Assembly (NCBI RefSeq): GCF_000344785.1
Contig: NC_020506.1
Coordinates: 1,984,001-2,048,000 of the forward strand
Reading direction: 5' to 3'
DNA: 64,000 bases
From: Corynebacterium callunae DSM 20147
GTDB taxonomy: Bacteria; Actinomycetota; Actinomycetes; Mycobacteriales; Mycobacteriaceae
Part shown: positions 17,879 through 27,667 of the stretch, in pieces
Layout: each line of letters starts with the position of its first letter
Numbering within the stretch: position 1 is the stretch's first letter
The notes under the pieces: model-generated
Told to the model about the DNA's origin: nothing
Databases searched by the model: none
What the model saw: only the letters and a program-made list of their open reading frames with translations
Position numbers and translations under genes: made by a program

Positions 17879-19426
17879 ATGGCTAAGCAGGCTTTTAGCA
17901 CCCACGCCCCCAAGAAGGTCACTAAGGATGCCGCCCTTCCCGTACGCGGATATCTTGCAGAACTTTCCTTGGATAAAAAACTGCCAAAGGACATTGATGC
18001 ACTAGTTCTAGCTGTTTTTGCTGGCGAGGACTCCCTCGAGCTCTCCGGTGGCGAACTCCTGGATTTCATCTTCAACACCGAGCAGCAGGCTGAAATCCTG
18101 CGCCAGCTGGAAGCTGTCGGCGCCACCGGCAAAAAGAGTGAAATCACCCGCATCCCGGGCGTCACCGGAGTCGGTCCAGTCATTGCTGTCGGCCTCGGCA
18201 AGGCTGAAGAGCTTGACGACGAAACTCTGCGCCGCGCCACCGGCACCGCTGCCCGTTCGCTTAAGGGGCTTGCCACTGTCGCTACCACCATTGGTGATTT
18301 GGGACTAGAAGCTGCAGTTGTTGGATTTGGTCTCGGATCTTACTCTTATACCGGCCTGCGCAAGGCCAAAGATGACGCCAAAGAAGAAAAGCCAACCACT
18401 ATCCACTTCATCAGCACCAACAAGGCTGATAAGGATGTCTTTGTAGCAGCACAGATCATTGTGGAATCTGTGGTCTTGGCCCGCGACCTGGTCAATACCC
18501 CTTCCTCCCACCTCTACCCAGAGTCTTACTCTGTCATCGCTGCCAATGAGGCTGCCAAATTTGGCCTAAGCACCGAGATTCTTGATGAAAAGCAGCTTGA
18601 AGAGCAAGGCTTCGGCGGCATCTTGGCTGTCGGTAACGGTTCTTCCCGTAAGCCTCGCCTACTCAAGGTGGAATGGAAGCCACGCAAAGCCACCACATCT
18701 GTTGCTCTAGTTGGCAAGGGAATCACCTTTGACACCGGCGGAATTTCTCTGAAGCCAGGCGCCGGCATGGAAAACATGGTTTCTGACATGGGTGGCTCCG
18801 CCACGATGCTGGCTACCATTATTGGTGCAGCACGCCTGAATCTTCCTCTCAAGGTCACCGCTTATCTGCCAATGGCAGAGAACATGCCTTCCGGCGAAGC
18901 CTTCCGCCCGGGTGATGTGATTACCCACTTTGGTGGCCTTACCTCTGAAATCCTTAACACCGATGCTGAAGGCCGTTTGATCTTGGCCGATGCCATTGCA
19001 TACGCCTCTGAAGACAAGCCGGACTACCTGCTTGATACTGCGACGCTGACCGGTGCACAGCTTGTCGCATTAGGCCTGCGCACCAGTGGTGTTATGGGTG
19101 ATGGTCAGTTCCGCGACACCATTGCAGAAACCGGCCGTGGTGTCGGTGAACCAGCCTGGGCAATGCCAATCCCAGAAGAGCTTGATGAAGAAGTGAAATC
19201 CCCTGTTGCCGACATCCGCAACACCACCAACTCTCGTTTTGCTGGCATGTGTGCTGCTGCACGTTATTTGCAGGAGTTTGTGGGCGAGGGAATCTCCTGG
19301 GCTCACGTTGATATTGCAGGTCCTGCCTATAACACTGCGGGTGCCTATGGTTACACCCCGAAGCGCGCAACCGGTCAGCCGGTTCGCACCTTCATTCAGG
19401 TCTTGAAGGACCTGTCTGAAAAGTAA
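17879..19426 (+). CDS. pepA: Leucyl aminopeptidase (M17, two-metal)
   Basis: 515-aa cytosolic aminopeptidase for peptide turnover. The C-terminal catalytic half has VGKGITFDTGG and the M17 signature NTDAEGRLILADA, which holds metal ligands. N-terminal half is the variable M17_N domain. ATG preceded by AGAAAGGAACGATC. The C. glutamicum and mycobacterial relatives are often called pepB. The transcription stop appears to lie inside the converging gene. Confidence 0.93.
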   Translation: MAKQAFSTHAPKKVTKDAALPVRGYLAELSLDKKLPKDIDALVLAVFAGEDSLELSGGELLDFIFNTEQQAEILRQLEAVGATGKKSEITRIPGVTGVGPVIAVGLGKAEELDDETLRRATGTAARSLKGLATVATTIGDLGLEAAVVGFGLGSYSYTGLRKAKDDAKEEKPTTIHFISTNKADKDVFVAAQIIVESVVLARDLVNTPSSHLYPESYSVIAANEAAKFGLSTEILDEKQLEEQGFGGILAVGNGSSRKPRLLKVEWKPRKATTSVALVGKGITFDTGGISLKPGAGMENMVSDMGGSATMLATIIGAARLNLPLKVTAYLPMAENMPSGEAFRPGDVITHFGGLTSEILNTDAEGRLILADAIAYASEDKPDYLLDTATLTGAQLVALGLRTSGVMGDGQFRDTIAETGRGVGEPAWAMPIPEELDEEVKSPVADIRNTTNSRFAGMCAAARYLQEFVGEGISWAHVDIAGPAYNTAGAYGYTPKRATGQPVRTFIQVLKDLSEK

Positions 19427-19433
19427 TTAGGAC

Positions 19434-19829
19434 TTAGCTATCAGGATGCTCGCCGCGCTCAAATTTTGCGCGGCGAGCTTTTTGTTCCTCGCGCTTTCTA
19501 ATGATGCGTTCTAATTCTATTCTTTCGCGCATTCTTTGGGGGTAACCGGTTTCTTCAACGTCATAAACTGGAATTCCAAGTTTTTTGATAAGCACATCAA
19601 TTCCTTTGGGGCCGCCAATTCTTCGGCGCACAAAAACTCCGCGATCATCAACAAGGACAACTGACATCTCATTGACCAGCGTTTCCGGCTCCACATAGGC
19701 CTCTACAAAGGGCTTATCTTTAATCCATTGCTGGAGAAATTCAAGGTCATGTGGGCGCACCGTATCGCCAGGACCGCGTGGCGGCCGCAGATTTGAGCGA
19801 GGTGCTTTACGACCAAATAAATTGAACAC
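19434..19829 (-). CDS. Conserved corynebacterial protein of unknown function (Cg2420-like)
   Basis: 131-aa basic soluble protein with no signal peptide or membrane segment. Central part EMSVVLVDDRGVFVRRRIGG looks like a small beta fold, followed by a helical Arg/Glu-rich tail. I do not recognise a domain. ATG at MFNLFGRK. It converges on the aminopeptidase gene with 7 nt between them, and its last 40 bases also encode the hairpin that can terminate that gene. Confidence 0.72.
   Translation of the reverse strand: MFNLFGRKAPRSNLRPPRGPGDTVRPHDLEFLQQWIKDKPFVEAYVEPETLVNEMSVVLVDDRGVFVRRRIGGPKGIDVLIKKLGIPVYDVEETGYPQRMRERIELERIIRKREEQKARRAKFERGEHPDS
19448..19485 (+). terminator. Terminator of the aminopeptidase gene, inside the converging gene
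   Basis: GCTCGCCGCGC, loop CAAATTTT region, GCGCGGCGAGC followed by TTTTTG: an 11-bp perfect stem with T run on the plus strand. The same bases encode the C-terminal basic tail of the converging protein. Confidence 0.8.
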
Positions 19830-19955
19830 AAACCCATTGTAGGGGGCATTTGGGGAGGTTGATATGACCCGAAGTCCACACTTAGCAATTCAAGTCGGTA
19901 TTCTTTGGTTATTAGTTTCCAAATTAACGACACGACTTGCGAGGAGTCTTAAATA

Positions 19956-22034
19956 ATGGCGTTCTCCGTAGAGATGCCCGAACTGGGCGAATCAGTAACC
20001 GAAGGCACAATCACCCAGTGGCTGAAGTCGGTTGGCGACACTGTTGAAGTTGACGAACCCCTTCTTGAGGTCTCAACTGACAAGGTTGACACCGAAATTC
20101 CTTCTCCAGTTGCCGGCGTAATCCTTGAGATTAAGGCAGAAGAGGACGACACCGTCGATGTCGGTGGCGTTATTGCCATCATCGGTGACGCGGATGAGTC
20201 CGCGGATTCCGCCCCAGCAGCTGAAGAGACTCCAGCTGCCGAAGAGGCTCCAGCAGCAGAGGAAGCTCCTGCAGCTGAAGAAGCACCTAAGGCTGAGGCT
20301 GCACCAGCAGCATCCGGTGCAGCAACCGACGTTGAAATGCCAGAACTTGGCGAATCCGTCACCGAAGGCACCATTACCCAATGGTTGAAGCAAGTTGGCG
20401 ACACCGTCGAAGTTGACGAGCCACTACTTGAGGTTTCCACCGACAAGGTTGACACCGAAATTCCTTCCCCAGTAGCCGGCACCATCGTCGAAATCCTGGC
20501 CAACGAAGACGACACCGTCGACGTCGGCGCAGTTATCGCACGCATCGGTGATGCAAACGCAGCTCCAGCAGCTGAAGCAGCACAAGCTAAGGAAGAGCCA
20601 AAGCAAGAAGCTCCAAAGGCTGAAGCAGCACCTGCCAAGGAAGAACCAAAGCAAGAAGCACCTAAGGCTGAGGCTGCACCAGCAGCATCCGGTGCAGCAA
20701 CCGACGTTGAAATGCCAGAACTTGGCGAATCCGTCACCGAAGGCACCATTACCCAATGGTTGAAGCAAGTTGGCGACACCGTCGAAGTTGACGAGCCACT
20801 ACTTGAGGTTTCCACCGACAAGGTTGACACCGAAATTCCTTCCCCAGTAGCCGGCACCATCGTCGAAATCCTGGCCAACGAAGACGACACCGTCGACGTC
20901 GGCGCAGTTATCGCACGCATCGGTGATGCAAACGCAGCTCCAGCAGCTGAAGCAGCACAAGCTAAGGAAGAGCCAAAGCAAGAAGCTCCAAAGGCTGAAG
21001 CAGCACCTGCCAAGGAAGAACCAAAGCAAGAAGCACCTAAGGCTGAGGCACCAAAGGCAGCTCCTGCACCTAAGAAGGAAGAGGCTCCAGCAGCTTCTGC
21101 TTCCGGCGACAACGTTCCTTATGTCACCCCACTGGTTCGCAAACTGGCTGAAAAGCACAATGTTGATCTCAACACTGTGACCGGTACCGGCATCGGTGGC
21201 CGTATCCGCAAGCAGGATGTCTTGGCAGCAGCCAATGGCGAGACCGCTCCGGCACAGGCTTCCGCTCCAGTATCTGCAGCTTCCACCAAGTCTGTTGATC
21301 CTGAGAAGGCTAAGCTCCGCGGCACCACCCAAAAGGTCAACCGCATTCGCGAGATCACCGCTAAGAAGACCGTTGAAGCGCTACAGATCTCTGCACAGCT
21401 CACCCAGCTGCACGAGGTTGATATGACCCGCGTTGCTGAGCTGCGTAAGAACAACAAGCCAGCATTCATCGAGAAGCACGGCGTCAACCTGACCTACCTG
21501 CCATTCTTCGTGAAGGCTGTTGTTGAGGCTTTGGTTTCCCACCCGAACGTCAATGCGTCCTACAACGCAAAGACCAAGGAGATGACCTACCACTCCTCCG
21601 TCAACATCTCCATCGCTGTTGATACCCCTGCAGGTCTGCTCACCCCAGTTATCCACGATGCACAGGATCTCTCCCTACCTGAGATCGCAAAGGCAATCGT
21701 TGATCTGGCTGACCGCGCTCGCAACAACAAGCTCAAGCCAAATGATCTTTCCGGTGGTACCTTCACCATCACCAACATTGGTTCTGAAGGCGCCCTGTCT
21801 GATACCCCAATCCTGGTTCCACCACAGGCTGGCATCTTGGGCACCGGTGCGATCGTGAAGCGTCCTGTTGTTATCACCGAGGACGGCATCGATTCCATCG
21901 CTATCCGTCAGATGGTATTCCTGCCACTGACCTACGATCACCAGGTCGTTGACGGCGCAGATGCAGGTCGTTTCTTGACCACCATCAAGGATCGTCTGGA
22001 AACCGCTAACTTCTTGGGTGACCTCGAGCTTTAA
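19956..22034 (+). CDS. aceF: Dihydrolipoamide acyltransferase E2 (pyruvate dehydrogenase complex)
   Basis: 692 aa. Three lipoyl domains with the lipoylated lysines Lys43, Lys164 and Lys289 (each in [12 protein letters not shown]), joined by Ala/Pro/Glu linkers; then the E1/E3-binding domain (about 385-425, [16 protein letters not shown]), then the catalytic domain (about 460-692) with [10 protein letters not shown] carrying the active His and Asp. In C. glutamicum this single E2 serves a mixed pyruvate/2-oxoglutarate complex, so old names include sucB. Lipoyl domains 2 and 3 are identical even in DNA. Immediately upstream of lipB and lipA; AceE is elsewhere in the window. Confidence 0.95.
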   Translation: MAFSVEMPELGESVTEGTITQWLKSVGDTVEVDEPLLEVSTDKVDTEIPSPVAGVILEIKAEEDDTVDVGGVIAIIGDADESADSAPAAEETPAAEEAPAAEEAPAAEEAPKAEAAPAASGAATDVEMPELGESVTEGTITQWLKQVGDTVEVDEPLLEVSTDKVDTEIPSPVAGTIVEILANEDDTVDVGAVIARIGDANAAPAAEAAQAKEEPKQEAPKAEAAPAKEEPKQEAPKAEAAPAASGAATDVEMPELGESVTEGTITQWLKQVGDTVEVDEPLLEVSTDKVDTEIPSPVAGTIVEILANEDDTVDVGAVIARIGDANAAPAAEAAQAKEEPKQEAPKAEAAPAKEEPKQEAPKAEAPKAAPAPKKEEAPAASASGDNVPYVTPLVRKLAEKHNVDLNTVTGTGIGGRIRKQDVLAAANGETAPAQASAPVSAASTKSVDPEKAKLRGTTQKVNRIREITAKKTVEALQISAQLTQLHEVDMTRVAELRKNNKPAFIEKHGVNLTYLPFFVKAVVEALVSHPNVNASYNAKTKEMTYHSSVNISIAVDTPAGLLTPVIHDAQDLSLPEIAKAIVDLADRARNNKLKPNDLSGGTFTITNIGSEGALSDTPILVPPQAGILGTGAIVKRPVVITEDGIDSIAIRQMVFLPLTYDHQVVDGADAGRFLTTIKDRLETANFLGDLEL
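20278..21049 (+). repeat. Exact 375-bp tandem duplication inside aceF
   Basis: The stretch from about 20278 to 20652 recurs without a mismatch at 20653-21027, followed by about 22 bases of a third start. Each unit encodes one lipoyl domain plus its linker (125 aa). Confidence 0.93.
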
Positions 22035-22054
22035 GCTCCCTGAAGTAGCACGTC

Positions 22055-22094
22055 AAACCGCTTAGTTCCCCTTCGGGAGCTAAGCGGTTTTTTG
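22055..22094 (+). terminator. Terminator of aceF
   Basis: AACCGCTTAG, loop TTCCCCTTCGGGAG region, CTAAGCGGTT then TTTTG, about 20 nt after the stop codon. Confidence 0.88.
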
Positions 22095-22150
22095 TATGGA
22101 CCGGGCCGGTGTGACGAGACACCAAAAGAGGGCTAGGGTTGATAGTCATC

Positions 22151-22906
22151 ATGACTGCACCACGAGACCCCTTCTTCCCCGCCGATCTCTCAATTAGAGC
22201 ATCGGATCAACCCATTGAAATTCAGCGATTGGGTCTTATTGATTATCAAAAAGCCTGGGATTATCAGGCTGAGCTCGCAGCCCAGCGCGCCCGCGATGAA
22301 ATCAATGACCAATTGCTCATCTTGGAACATCCTTCGATTTATACCGCTGGCAAACGCACTCAGCCGGAAGATCTTCCTACAAATGGCCTACCAGTAATTA
22401 ATGCTGATCGCGGTGGTCGCATTACCTGGCATGGCCCCGGACAGCTAGTGATGTACCCCATCATCAAGCTGGCTGAGCCAATCGATGTAGTGGATTATGT
22501 ACGTCGCTTAGAAGAAGCACTGATCCAGGTGGTGCGCGATATCGGAGTTTCCGATGCCGGTCGCGTGGATGGTCGCTCTGGTGTTTGGGTGCCAGCTCAC
22601 GACGGTTGGGTTGATAGCAAGGTCGCGGCGCTGGGAATTCGTATTACCCGAGGCGTGACCATGCATGGTTTATCCATTAACTGCAATAACACCCTGGACT
22701 TCTATGAACACATTGTGGCTTGTGGAATTGCCGATGCCGGCCTAACCACCCTCACTCGTGAACTGGAACGCAATGTCACCACTGAGGAGTTAGTCGAGCC
22801 CATGATCAAAGCTTTAGATGACGCCCTCGCCGGACGGCTGATTGTGGCTAATCACAGTTTTGCTAGTGCTCCAGATCCCACCAAGGTTCGCCCTAATCGG
22901 GGGTAG
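22151..22906 (+). CDS. lipB: Octanoyl-[acyl carrier protein]:protein octanoyltransferase
   Basis: 251 aa. Moves octanoate from acyl carrier protein to the lipoyl lysines of E2 proteins. Signature [13 protein letters not shown] (residues 88-100); the catalytic pair is Lys157 (SKVAALGIR) and Cys191 (CGIADAG). The ATG of MTAPRDP matches the C. glutamicum start; an in-frame TTG four codons upstream is less likely. Sits between its protein substrate gene aceF and lipA. Confidence 0.96.
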   Translation: MTAPRDPFFPADLSIRASDQPIEIQRLGLIDYQKAWDYQAELAAQRARDEINDQLLILEHPSIYTAGKRTQPEDLPTNGLPVINADRGGRITWHGPGQLVMYPIIKLAEPIDVVDYVRRLEEALIQVVRDIGVSDAGRVDGRSGVWVPAHDGWVDSKVAALGIRITRGVTMHGLSINCNNTLDFYEHIVACGIADAGLTTLTRELERNVTTEELVEPMIKALDDALAGRLIVANHSFASAPDPTKVRPNRG

Positions 22907-23030
22907 CAGGTGAAATTAGCCTGCAACCCGCAGCGTTGCAGGAAAGAGCAACACCCTGACTCAGAACGTCGAAAAGCGTTTTTAGTTTCTCTTTAAAAAT
23001 TAACTATTTGAAAGATGTAAGGTTGCATTT

Positions 23031-24077
23031 GTGACTATCGCACCTGAAGGACGACGACTATTGCGCGTCGAGGCACGTAACTCGGAAACCCCGATTGAGA
23101 CGAAGCCTCGATGGATTAGAAACCAGGTTAAGAATGGACCTGAGTACAAGGACATGAAGGAAAGGGTCGCCGGCGCTTCTTTGCACACTGTGTGCCAAGA
23201 GGCCGGCTGTCCAAATATTCACGAATGTTGGGAATCCCGCGAGGCAACGTTCCTAATCGGTGGTGCTAACTGCTCCCGCCGTTGCGATTTCTGCATGATT
23301 AACTCTGCGCGCCCAGAACCACTTGACCGCGGCGAGCCACTGCGCGTCGCTGAGTCGGTGCGCGAAATGCAGCTTAATTACTCCACCATTACCGGTGTGA
23401 CCCGCGATGACCTCGATGATGAGGGCGCTTGGCTCTACGCCGAGGTTGTACGCAAAATCCACGAGCTCAACCCAAATACCGGTGTTGAGAACCTGGTTCC
23501 TGACTTCTCCGGCAAAAAAGACCTGCTCCAGGAAGTTTTTGAAGCCCGTCCTGAGGTTTTTGCCCACAATGTGGAGACCGTGCCACGTATTTTCAAGCGC
23601 ATTCGCCCAGCTTTCCGCTATGAGCGTTCCCTTGACGTTATCCGCCAGGCACGTGACTTTGGTCTAGTTACCAAGTCCAACCTGATTCTGGGTATGGGTG
23701 AAACTGCTGAAGAAGTTAACTCGGCACTGCAGGATCTGCACGATGCTGGCTGTGACATCATCACCATTACGCAGTACCTGCGTCCAGGCCCCCTCTTCCA
23801 CCCCATCGAACGTTGGGTAAAGCCTGAAGAGTTCGTTGAGCATGCTGAGGCTGCTAAGGAAATGGGCTTCGCAGCTGTTATGTCTGGTCCTTTGGTTCGC
23901 TCCTCCTACCGTGCAGGTCGCCTGTACGCACAGGCAATGGAGTTCCGTGGCGAGGAAATCCCCGCTCACCTAAGCCACCTGAAGGATGGCGCTGGCGAGT
24001 CCACCGCGCAGGAAGCTTCCACTTTGTTGGCTCGTTATGGCGCTTCTGAGGAAACCCCAGTTGTAGCTTTTAACTAG
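23031..24077 (+). CDS. lipA: Lipoyl synthase (radical SAM)
   Basis: 348-aa enzyme inserting two sulfurs into the octanoyl chain on E2. Auxiliary cluster cysteines Cys55, Cys60 and Cys66 ([12 protein letters not shown]) and radical-SAM cysteines Cys81, Cys85 and Cys88 (CSRRCDFC) are all present. Start is GTG with a weak ribosome site. Separated from lipB by 124 nt that contain one GTCGAAAAGC word, so the two may be transcribed partly separately. Confidence 0.96.
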   Translation: MTIAPEGRRLLRVEARNSETPIETKPRWIRNQVKNGPEYKDMKERVAGASLHTVCQEAGCPNIHECWESREATFLIGGANCSRRCDFCMINSARPEPLDRGEPLRVAESVREMQLNYSTITGVTRDDLDDEGAWLYAEVVRKIHELNPNTGVENLVPDFSGKKDLLQEVFEARPEVFAHNVETVPRIFKRIRPAFRYERSLDVIRQARDFGLVTKSNLILGMGETAEEVNSALQDLHDAGCDIITITQYLRPGPLFHPIERWVKPEEFVEHAEAAKEMGFAAVMSGPLVRSSYRAGRLYAQAMEFRGEEIPAHLSHLKDGAGESTAQEASTLLARYGASEETPVVAFN

Positions 24078-24100
24078 TTTTTCAAGCTCGAGCGCACTTT

Positions 24101-24138
24101 AACCTGCCCTGAATTCTTATTATTCAGGGCAGGTTTTT
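24101..24138 (+). terminator. Terminator of lipA
   Basis: ACCTGCCCTGAAT, short loop, ATTCAGGGCAGGT then TTTTT, 25 nt beyond the lipA stop. Confidence 0.88.
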
Positions 24139-24239
24139 TGCTGCTTTAAAGTTGTTATGAACTGTCTAAAGTGTTCCCGGCAAATCCTCAAAGTTCCTCT
24201 ATTTTCGCAGTTCTTGCCATATCGCCTATTGTTAAGAAC

Positions 24240-25022
24240 ATGGCAGACGCGAAGAAGCAGGCGGATAAAGCCGCCAAGAAGCAGATCAGAGCAGCTAAGA
24301 GCGCACAACGCAAACAAACCTGGTCCCAAATGTGGCAGGTTTTCAAGATGCAGAGCAAGAAGGATAAAGCACTTATTCCTTTGATGCTGCTGTCTATTCT
24401 TGGCATCCCGCTTATTCTTTTCTTGCTCGGAATGATCTGGGGCGGCCAGTGGTGGATGCTTCCCATCGGTATCGCCGCCGGCATTGTACTGGCAATGTTT
24501 ATTTTCACCCGTCGTGTTGAGCGCGATGTTTATAAGCAGGCCGAAGGTCAGCAGGGTGCTGCCGCATGGGCGGTAGAAAACCTCCGCTCCGGCGCTGGCA
24601 TGACCTGGCGTACCAAGACTGGTATCGCAGTGACCACCCAAATGGATGCGGTTCACCGCGTTATTGGACTGTCCGGCGTGGTTTTGGTTGGTGAAGGTGC
24701 AGCTCACCGCCTCAAGCCTTTGATGGCTCAGCAGCGCAAGCGCCTCAACCGCGTTGCTCCTGGTGTTCCAGTTCATGAGATCATCACCGGCGAGGAAGAG
24801 GGCCAGACCCCTATTTCCAAGCTGCAGCGCGAGCTGGTCAAGCTTCCTCGCAACTACAAGAAGAATGAAGTTGCTTCTTTGGCCGCACGTATTGAAGCAA
24901 TGGACAATGTTGGAAACGGCCCTGGTGCTGCTCTTCCAAAGGGTCCTTTGCCAAAGGGTGCAAGCATGTCCGGTATGAACCGTCGTGCTCGTCGCCAGGC
25001 TGAGCGTAAGGGCGATAAGTAA
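24240..25022 (+). CDS. DUF4191 family membrane protein
   Basis: 260 aa. A very basic N-terminus (Lys/Ala-rich helix, residues 1-40) precedes two transmembrane helices (about 52-72 and 78-96); the rest is cytoplasmic with a basic C-terminal tail RRARRQAERKGDK. Matches actinobacterial DUF4191, next to lipA also in M. tuberculosis (Rv2219). Function unknown. ATG of MADAKK chosen over a longer frame that runs into the lipA terminator region. Confidence 0.82.
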   Translation: MADAKKQADKAAKKQIRAAKSAQRKQTWSQMWQVFKMQSKKDKALIPLMLLSILGIPLILFLLGMIWGGQWWMLPIGIAAGIVLAMFIFTRRVERDVYKQAEGQQGAAAWAVENLRSGAGMTWRTKTGIAVTTQMDAVHRVIGLSGVVLVGEGAAHRLKPLMAQQRKRLNRVAPGVPVHEIITGEEEGQTPISKLQRELVKLPRNYKKNEVASLAARIEAMDNVGNGPGAALPKGPLPKGASMSGMNRRARRQAERKGDK

Positions 25023-25055
25023 CATTTCCGCCACTGCCTAAGCTTGAAGCAGTTT

Positions 25056-25096
25056 TTAAGCGCACTTTCCCACATTTGGGAGGGTGCGCTTTTTTG
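25056..25096 (+). terminator. Terminator of the DUF4191 gene
   Basis: AAGCGCACTTTCCCA, loop, TGGGAGGGTGCGCTT then TTTT, about 35 nt after the stop. Confidence 0.85.
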
Positions 25097-25188
25097 GATG
25101 ATATACCTTTTTGCCCCCAAAGGTAGTATGTCTGGAACCACAGGTCATTACCGAGTAATTCCCCGCACAACGTGCGATTATTAGCTTT

Positions 25189-26808
25189 GTGAGCCTGCTT
25201 ATTGAAAACCAATTATTAGCCTTGGCCTTAATCATGACCCTGGGATTGCTTTTGGGCCGAATCCGGGTTTTCGGATTCCGCCTGGGCGTCGCGGCGGTCC
25301 TCTTTGTGGGCCTAATTGTTACCACTATCGAGCCCGAGATCACCATCCCTCCCCTCGTCTACGTGATCGGCTTGTCCCTCTTCGTCTACACCATCGGCCT
25401 CGAAGCCGGCCCGGGCTTCTTTAAGTCCATGAAAGCAGTGGGACTGCGCAATAACAGCCTTGCTTTTGGCTCGATTGTGGCCGCCACCGCGCTGGCTTGG
25501 GCGCTAATCAAGCTCTTTAAAATCGACGCCGCCTCCGGCGCCGGTATGTTGACAGGTGCGCTAACCAACACCCCGGCAATGGCCGCAGTGGTTGATGCCC
25601 TACCGGCGCTTATCGACGACCAGAATCAGCTTCACGCCGTCTCTGAACTCCCCGTCATCGCCTATTCGCTGGCCTATCCCCTTGGTGTACTCATTGTCAT
25701 CATCTCCATCGCGATCTTTAGCTCCGTGTTCAAAATTGACCACAATAAGGAAGCTGAAGAAGCGGGAGTTGCAGTACAACAATTGCTGGGCAAACGCATC
25801 CGAGTTACTCATGAAGATCTCCCCGCCATCAGCAATATTCCGCAGCTTCTTGATCTCCACATCATCGTTTCCCGCGTTGAGCGCGGTGGCACCCAGTTCA
25901 TTCCTGAAGCTGGCGATAGAACCCACGCTGGTGATATCCTCACCGTGGTGGGTACCGAAGAAGAGCTCGACATTGCCCAAAACAAGCTGGGCGAGCTTAT
26001 CGACGGACACCCCTACAAAAATCTGGACCTTGATTATCGCCGAATTTTTGTCTCAAATGGCGCCATCGTTGGCATTCCACTGAAGAATTTGCGTCCCCGC
26101 TTCCACGGCATGCTGATCACCCGCATTAGGCGCGGTGATACCGACCTGGTTGCCGATCCAGATATGACTTTGCAATTGGGTGACCGCGTGCGTGTGGTTG
26201 CTCCTGCAGAGCGCATGGATGAAGCCACTCGCCTCCTGGGTGACTCCTATAAGAAGCTTTCGGATTTCAACTTGCTGCCCCTCGTGGCTGGATTGGCACT
26301 GGGTGTACTGCTGGGCATGATTGAGATCCCACTACCTGGCGGTAGCTCCCTGAAACTAGGCAATGCGGGTGGACCGCTCATCGTTGCGTTGTTGTTGGGT
26401 TCGATGGGGCGCAGCGGAAAAATTGTTTGGCAGATCCCCTATGGCGCTAACCTTGCACTGCGACAATTTGGTATCACCCTGTTTTTGGCAGCTATTGGTA
26501 CCACGGCAGGTGCGGGCTTCCGCAAGGCGCTTAGCGATCCTGAATCCCTCAAAATCATTGGTGTAGGTGCGCTGGTTACGCTATTTATCTCTTTGAGCGT
26601 GCTGATCATCGGCCATAAGCTCATGAAGATTCCTTTTGGTGAAACTGCAGGCATTTTGGCCGGTAGCCAAACCCACCCTGCGGTGCTGAGTTATGTTTCT
26701 GAAAGCACTAAAAATGAGCTCCCAGCCTTGGGTTATACCTCGGTATATCCCTTAGCTATGGTGTCAAAGATTCTGGCTGCGCAGGTGCTATTGTTCCTGC
26801 TCCTTTAG
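25189..26808 (+). CDS. sucE1: Succinate exporter SucE1 (AspT/YidE/YbjL family)
   Basis: 539-aa inner-membrane antiporter. Two homologous membrane halves (about residues 1-180 and 370-539, each ending in a GTNTPAM/GSQTHPA-type re-entrant motif: GALTNTPAMAAVV and GSQTHPAVLSYV) flank a central cytoplasmic part with two TrkA-C domains (about 200-365, GDILTVVG and GDRVRVVAP). In C. glutamicum this gene (NCgl2130) exports succinate under oxygen limitation. Start is GTG. High identity to that protein as I remember it makes the gene name likely. Confidence 0.9.
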   Translation: MSLLIENQLLALALIMTLGLLLGRIRVFGFRLGVAAVLFVGLIVTTIEPEITIPPLVYVIGLSLFVYTIGLEAGPGFFKSMKAVGLRNNSLAFGSIVAATALAWALIKLFKIDAASGAGMLTGALTNTPAMAAVVDALPALIDDQNQLHAVSELPVIAYSLAYPLGVLIVIISIAIFSSVFKIDHNKEAEEAGVAVQQLLGKRIRVTHEDLPAISNIPQLLDLHIIVSRVERGGTQFIPEAGDRTHAGDILTVVGTEEELDIAQNKLGELIDGHPYKNLDLDYRRIFVSNGAIVGIPLKNLRPRFHGMLITRIRRGDTDLVADPDMTLQLGDRVRVVAPAERMDEATRLLGDSYKKLSDFNLLPLVAGLALGVLLGMIEIPLPGGSSLKLGNAGGPLIVALLLGSMGRSGKIVWQIPYGANLALRQFGITLFLAAIGTTAGAGFRKALSDPESLKIIGVGALVTLFISLSVLIIGHKLMKIPFGETAGILAGSQTHPAVLSYVSESTKNELPALGYTSVYPLAMVSKILAAQVLLFLLL

Positions 26809-26816
26809 GTACCCCC

Positions 26817-26850
26817 ATAAAAAACGCCCGGTAGCCTGCTGGCTCCGGGC
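26817..26850 (-). terminator. Terminator between converging sucE1 and RDD genes
   Basis: CGCCCGG...CCGGGCG stem with T run on the minus strand (GGGCGTTTTTTA), directly abutting a GTCGAAAAGC word. It serves the RDD gene and probably sucE1 too. Confidence 0.75.
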
Positions 26851-26866
26851 GTCGAAAAGCGTGGTT

Positions 26867-27340
26867 TTAACCGCGAATAACGGCAGTACCGGTGGCTTTA
26901 TCATGCAGGCCACGGCCATCGGAATCAACCATAACTGCAGGCAAAATCAAAATGGTCAGCAAGGAGCGGACCAAAGCGCGCCACCAGCCCACATGGGCGG
27001 TGGCGTCTACTCGTGCGATGCCCATGCCCAAGATTGCGTGGCCCGGGGTGCGCGCGAAGAACCAACCGCTGAGCCAGCCGAGGATAACAAAGATGATCAG
27101 TGTGGTCGTTGCGACATCGCCGAGAGCATCGGTGAAATTGCTGAGCACGATGGCGATGATCCAGGAGAAAATCCAGTCAATACACACGCCACCAATGCGG
27201 CGCATAACGGAAACTAGCGAGCCGGCACCGCTTTTGGGAAGTCCGAGTTTTTCTCCGGGCCAACGGCCGGGGGCATCGGGATCATCAAAGTCTGCGGGAA
27301 TTTGAGGTCCGTCGAGCCAACTTCTTTTCGGCTTTGCCAT
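26867..27340 (-). CDS. RDD family membrane protein
   Basis: 157 aa with a hydrophilic N-terminus (residues 1-45) and an RDD domain: RRIGGVCIDWIFSW at its first helix, a second helix, GHAILGMGIARVD loop and a last helix. RDD proteins are small multi-helix membrane proteins of mostly unknown function. M. tuberculosis has one at the same place before glnA. I use the ATG of MAKPKRSW; an ATG 57 nt upstream with AAAGG before it is an alternative. Divergent from glnA. Confidence 0.8.
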   Translation of the reverse strand: MAKPKRSWLDGPQIPADFDDPDAPGRWPGEKLGLPKSGAGSLVSVMRRIGGVCIDWIFSWIIAIVLSNFTDALGDVATTTLIIFVILGWLSGWFFARTPGHAILGMGIARVDATAHVGWWRALVRSLLTILILPAVMVDSDGRGLHDKATGTAVIRG

Positions 27341-27520
27341 TTCTAAAACCAAATCCAAACGTGTTGAGGGCGAAAATTCAAGGGATGCAGTCTGCATTTT
27401 TGCGCCTTTGAAAAACGACACTCAAAGGGGTTTACAGAGTGTCATAAATCGACAAAATTTCGCAGATTTTCCAAAATATAGAATTCTGTCGGTGCAGTTC
27501 AAAGATATTTTTTACAAAAG

Positions 27521-27552
27521 TTTTGATAGATCGACAGATAATGCTCTATACT
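27521..27552 (+). promoter_or_regulatory. glnA promoter overlapped by an AmtR-like operator
   Basis: TTGATA (27523-27528) and TATACT (27547-27552) with 18-nt spacing make a good promoter. TTTTGATAGATCGACAGATAA (27521-27541, three mismatches to the CTAT-N6-ATAG core region) covers the -35 box and spacer and resembles AmtR boxes. In C. glutamicum glnA is repressed by AmtR when nitrogen is plentiful. Confidence 0.6.
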
Positions 27553-27667
27553 TTAAAACGTCGCAAGGACTACATTTGCAGCCAAGTCTACTACCTGATC
27601 TCAAATGGTCGGGAATTGTGACAAAGCTTCAGATAAACCTTTCCGCCCATGTCAATGAGGAGTTACC

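Noticed and set aside
19949-21112. 387-codon open frame on the minus strand across aceF
   Set aside because: Ser/Ala-rich shadow of the plus-strand E2 gene; the plus frame encodes unmistakable lipoyl domains and the minus frame has no ribosome site.
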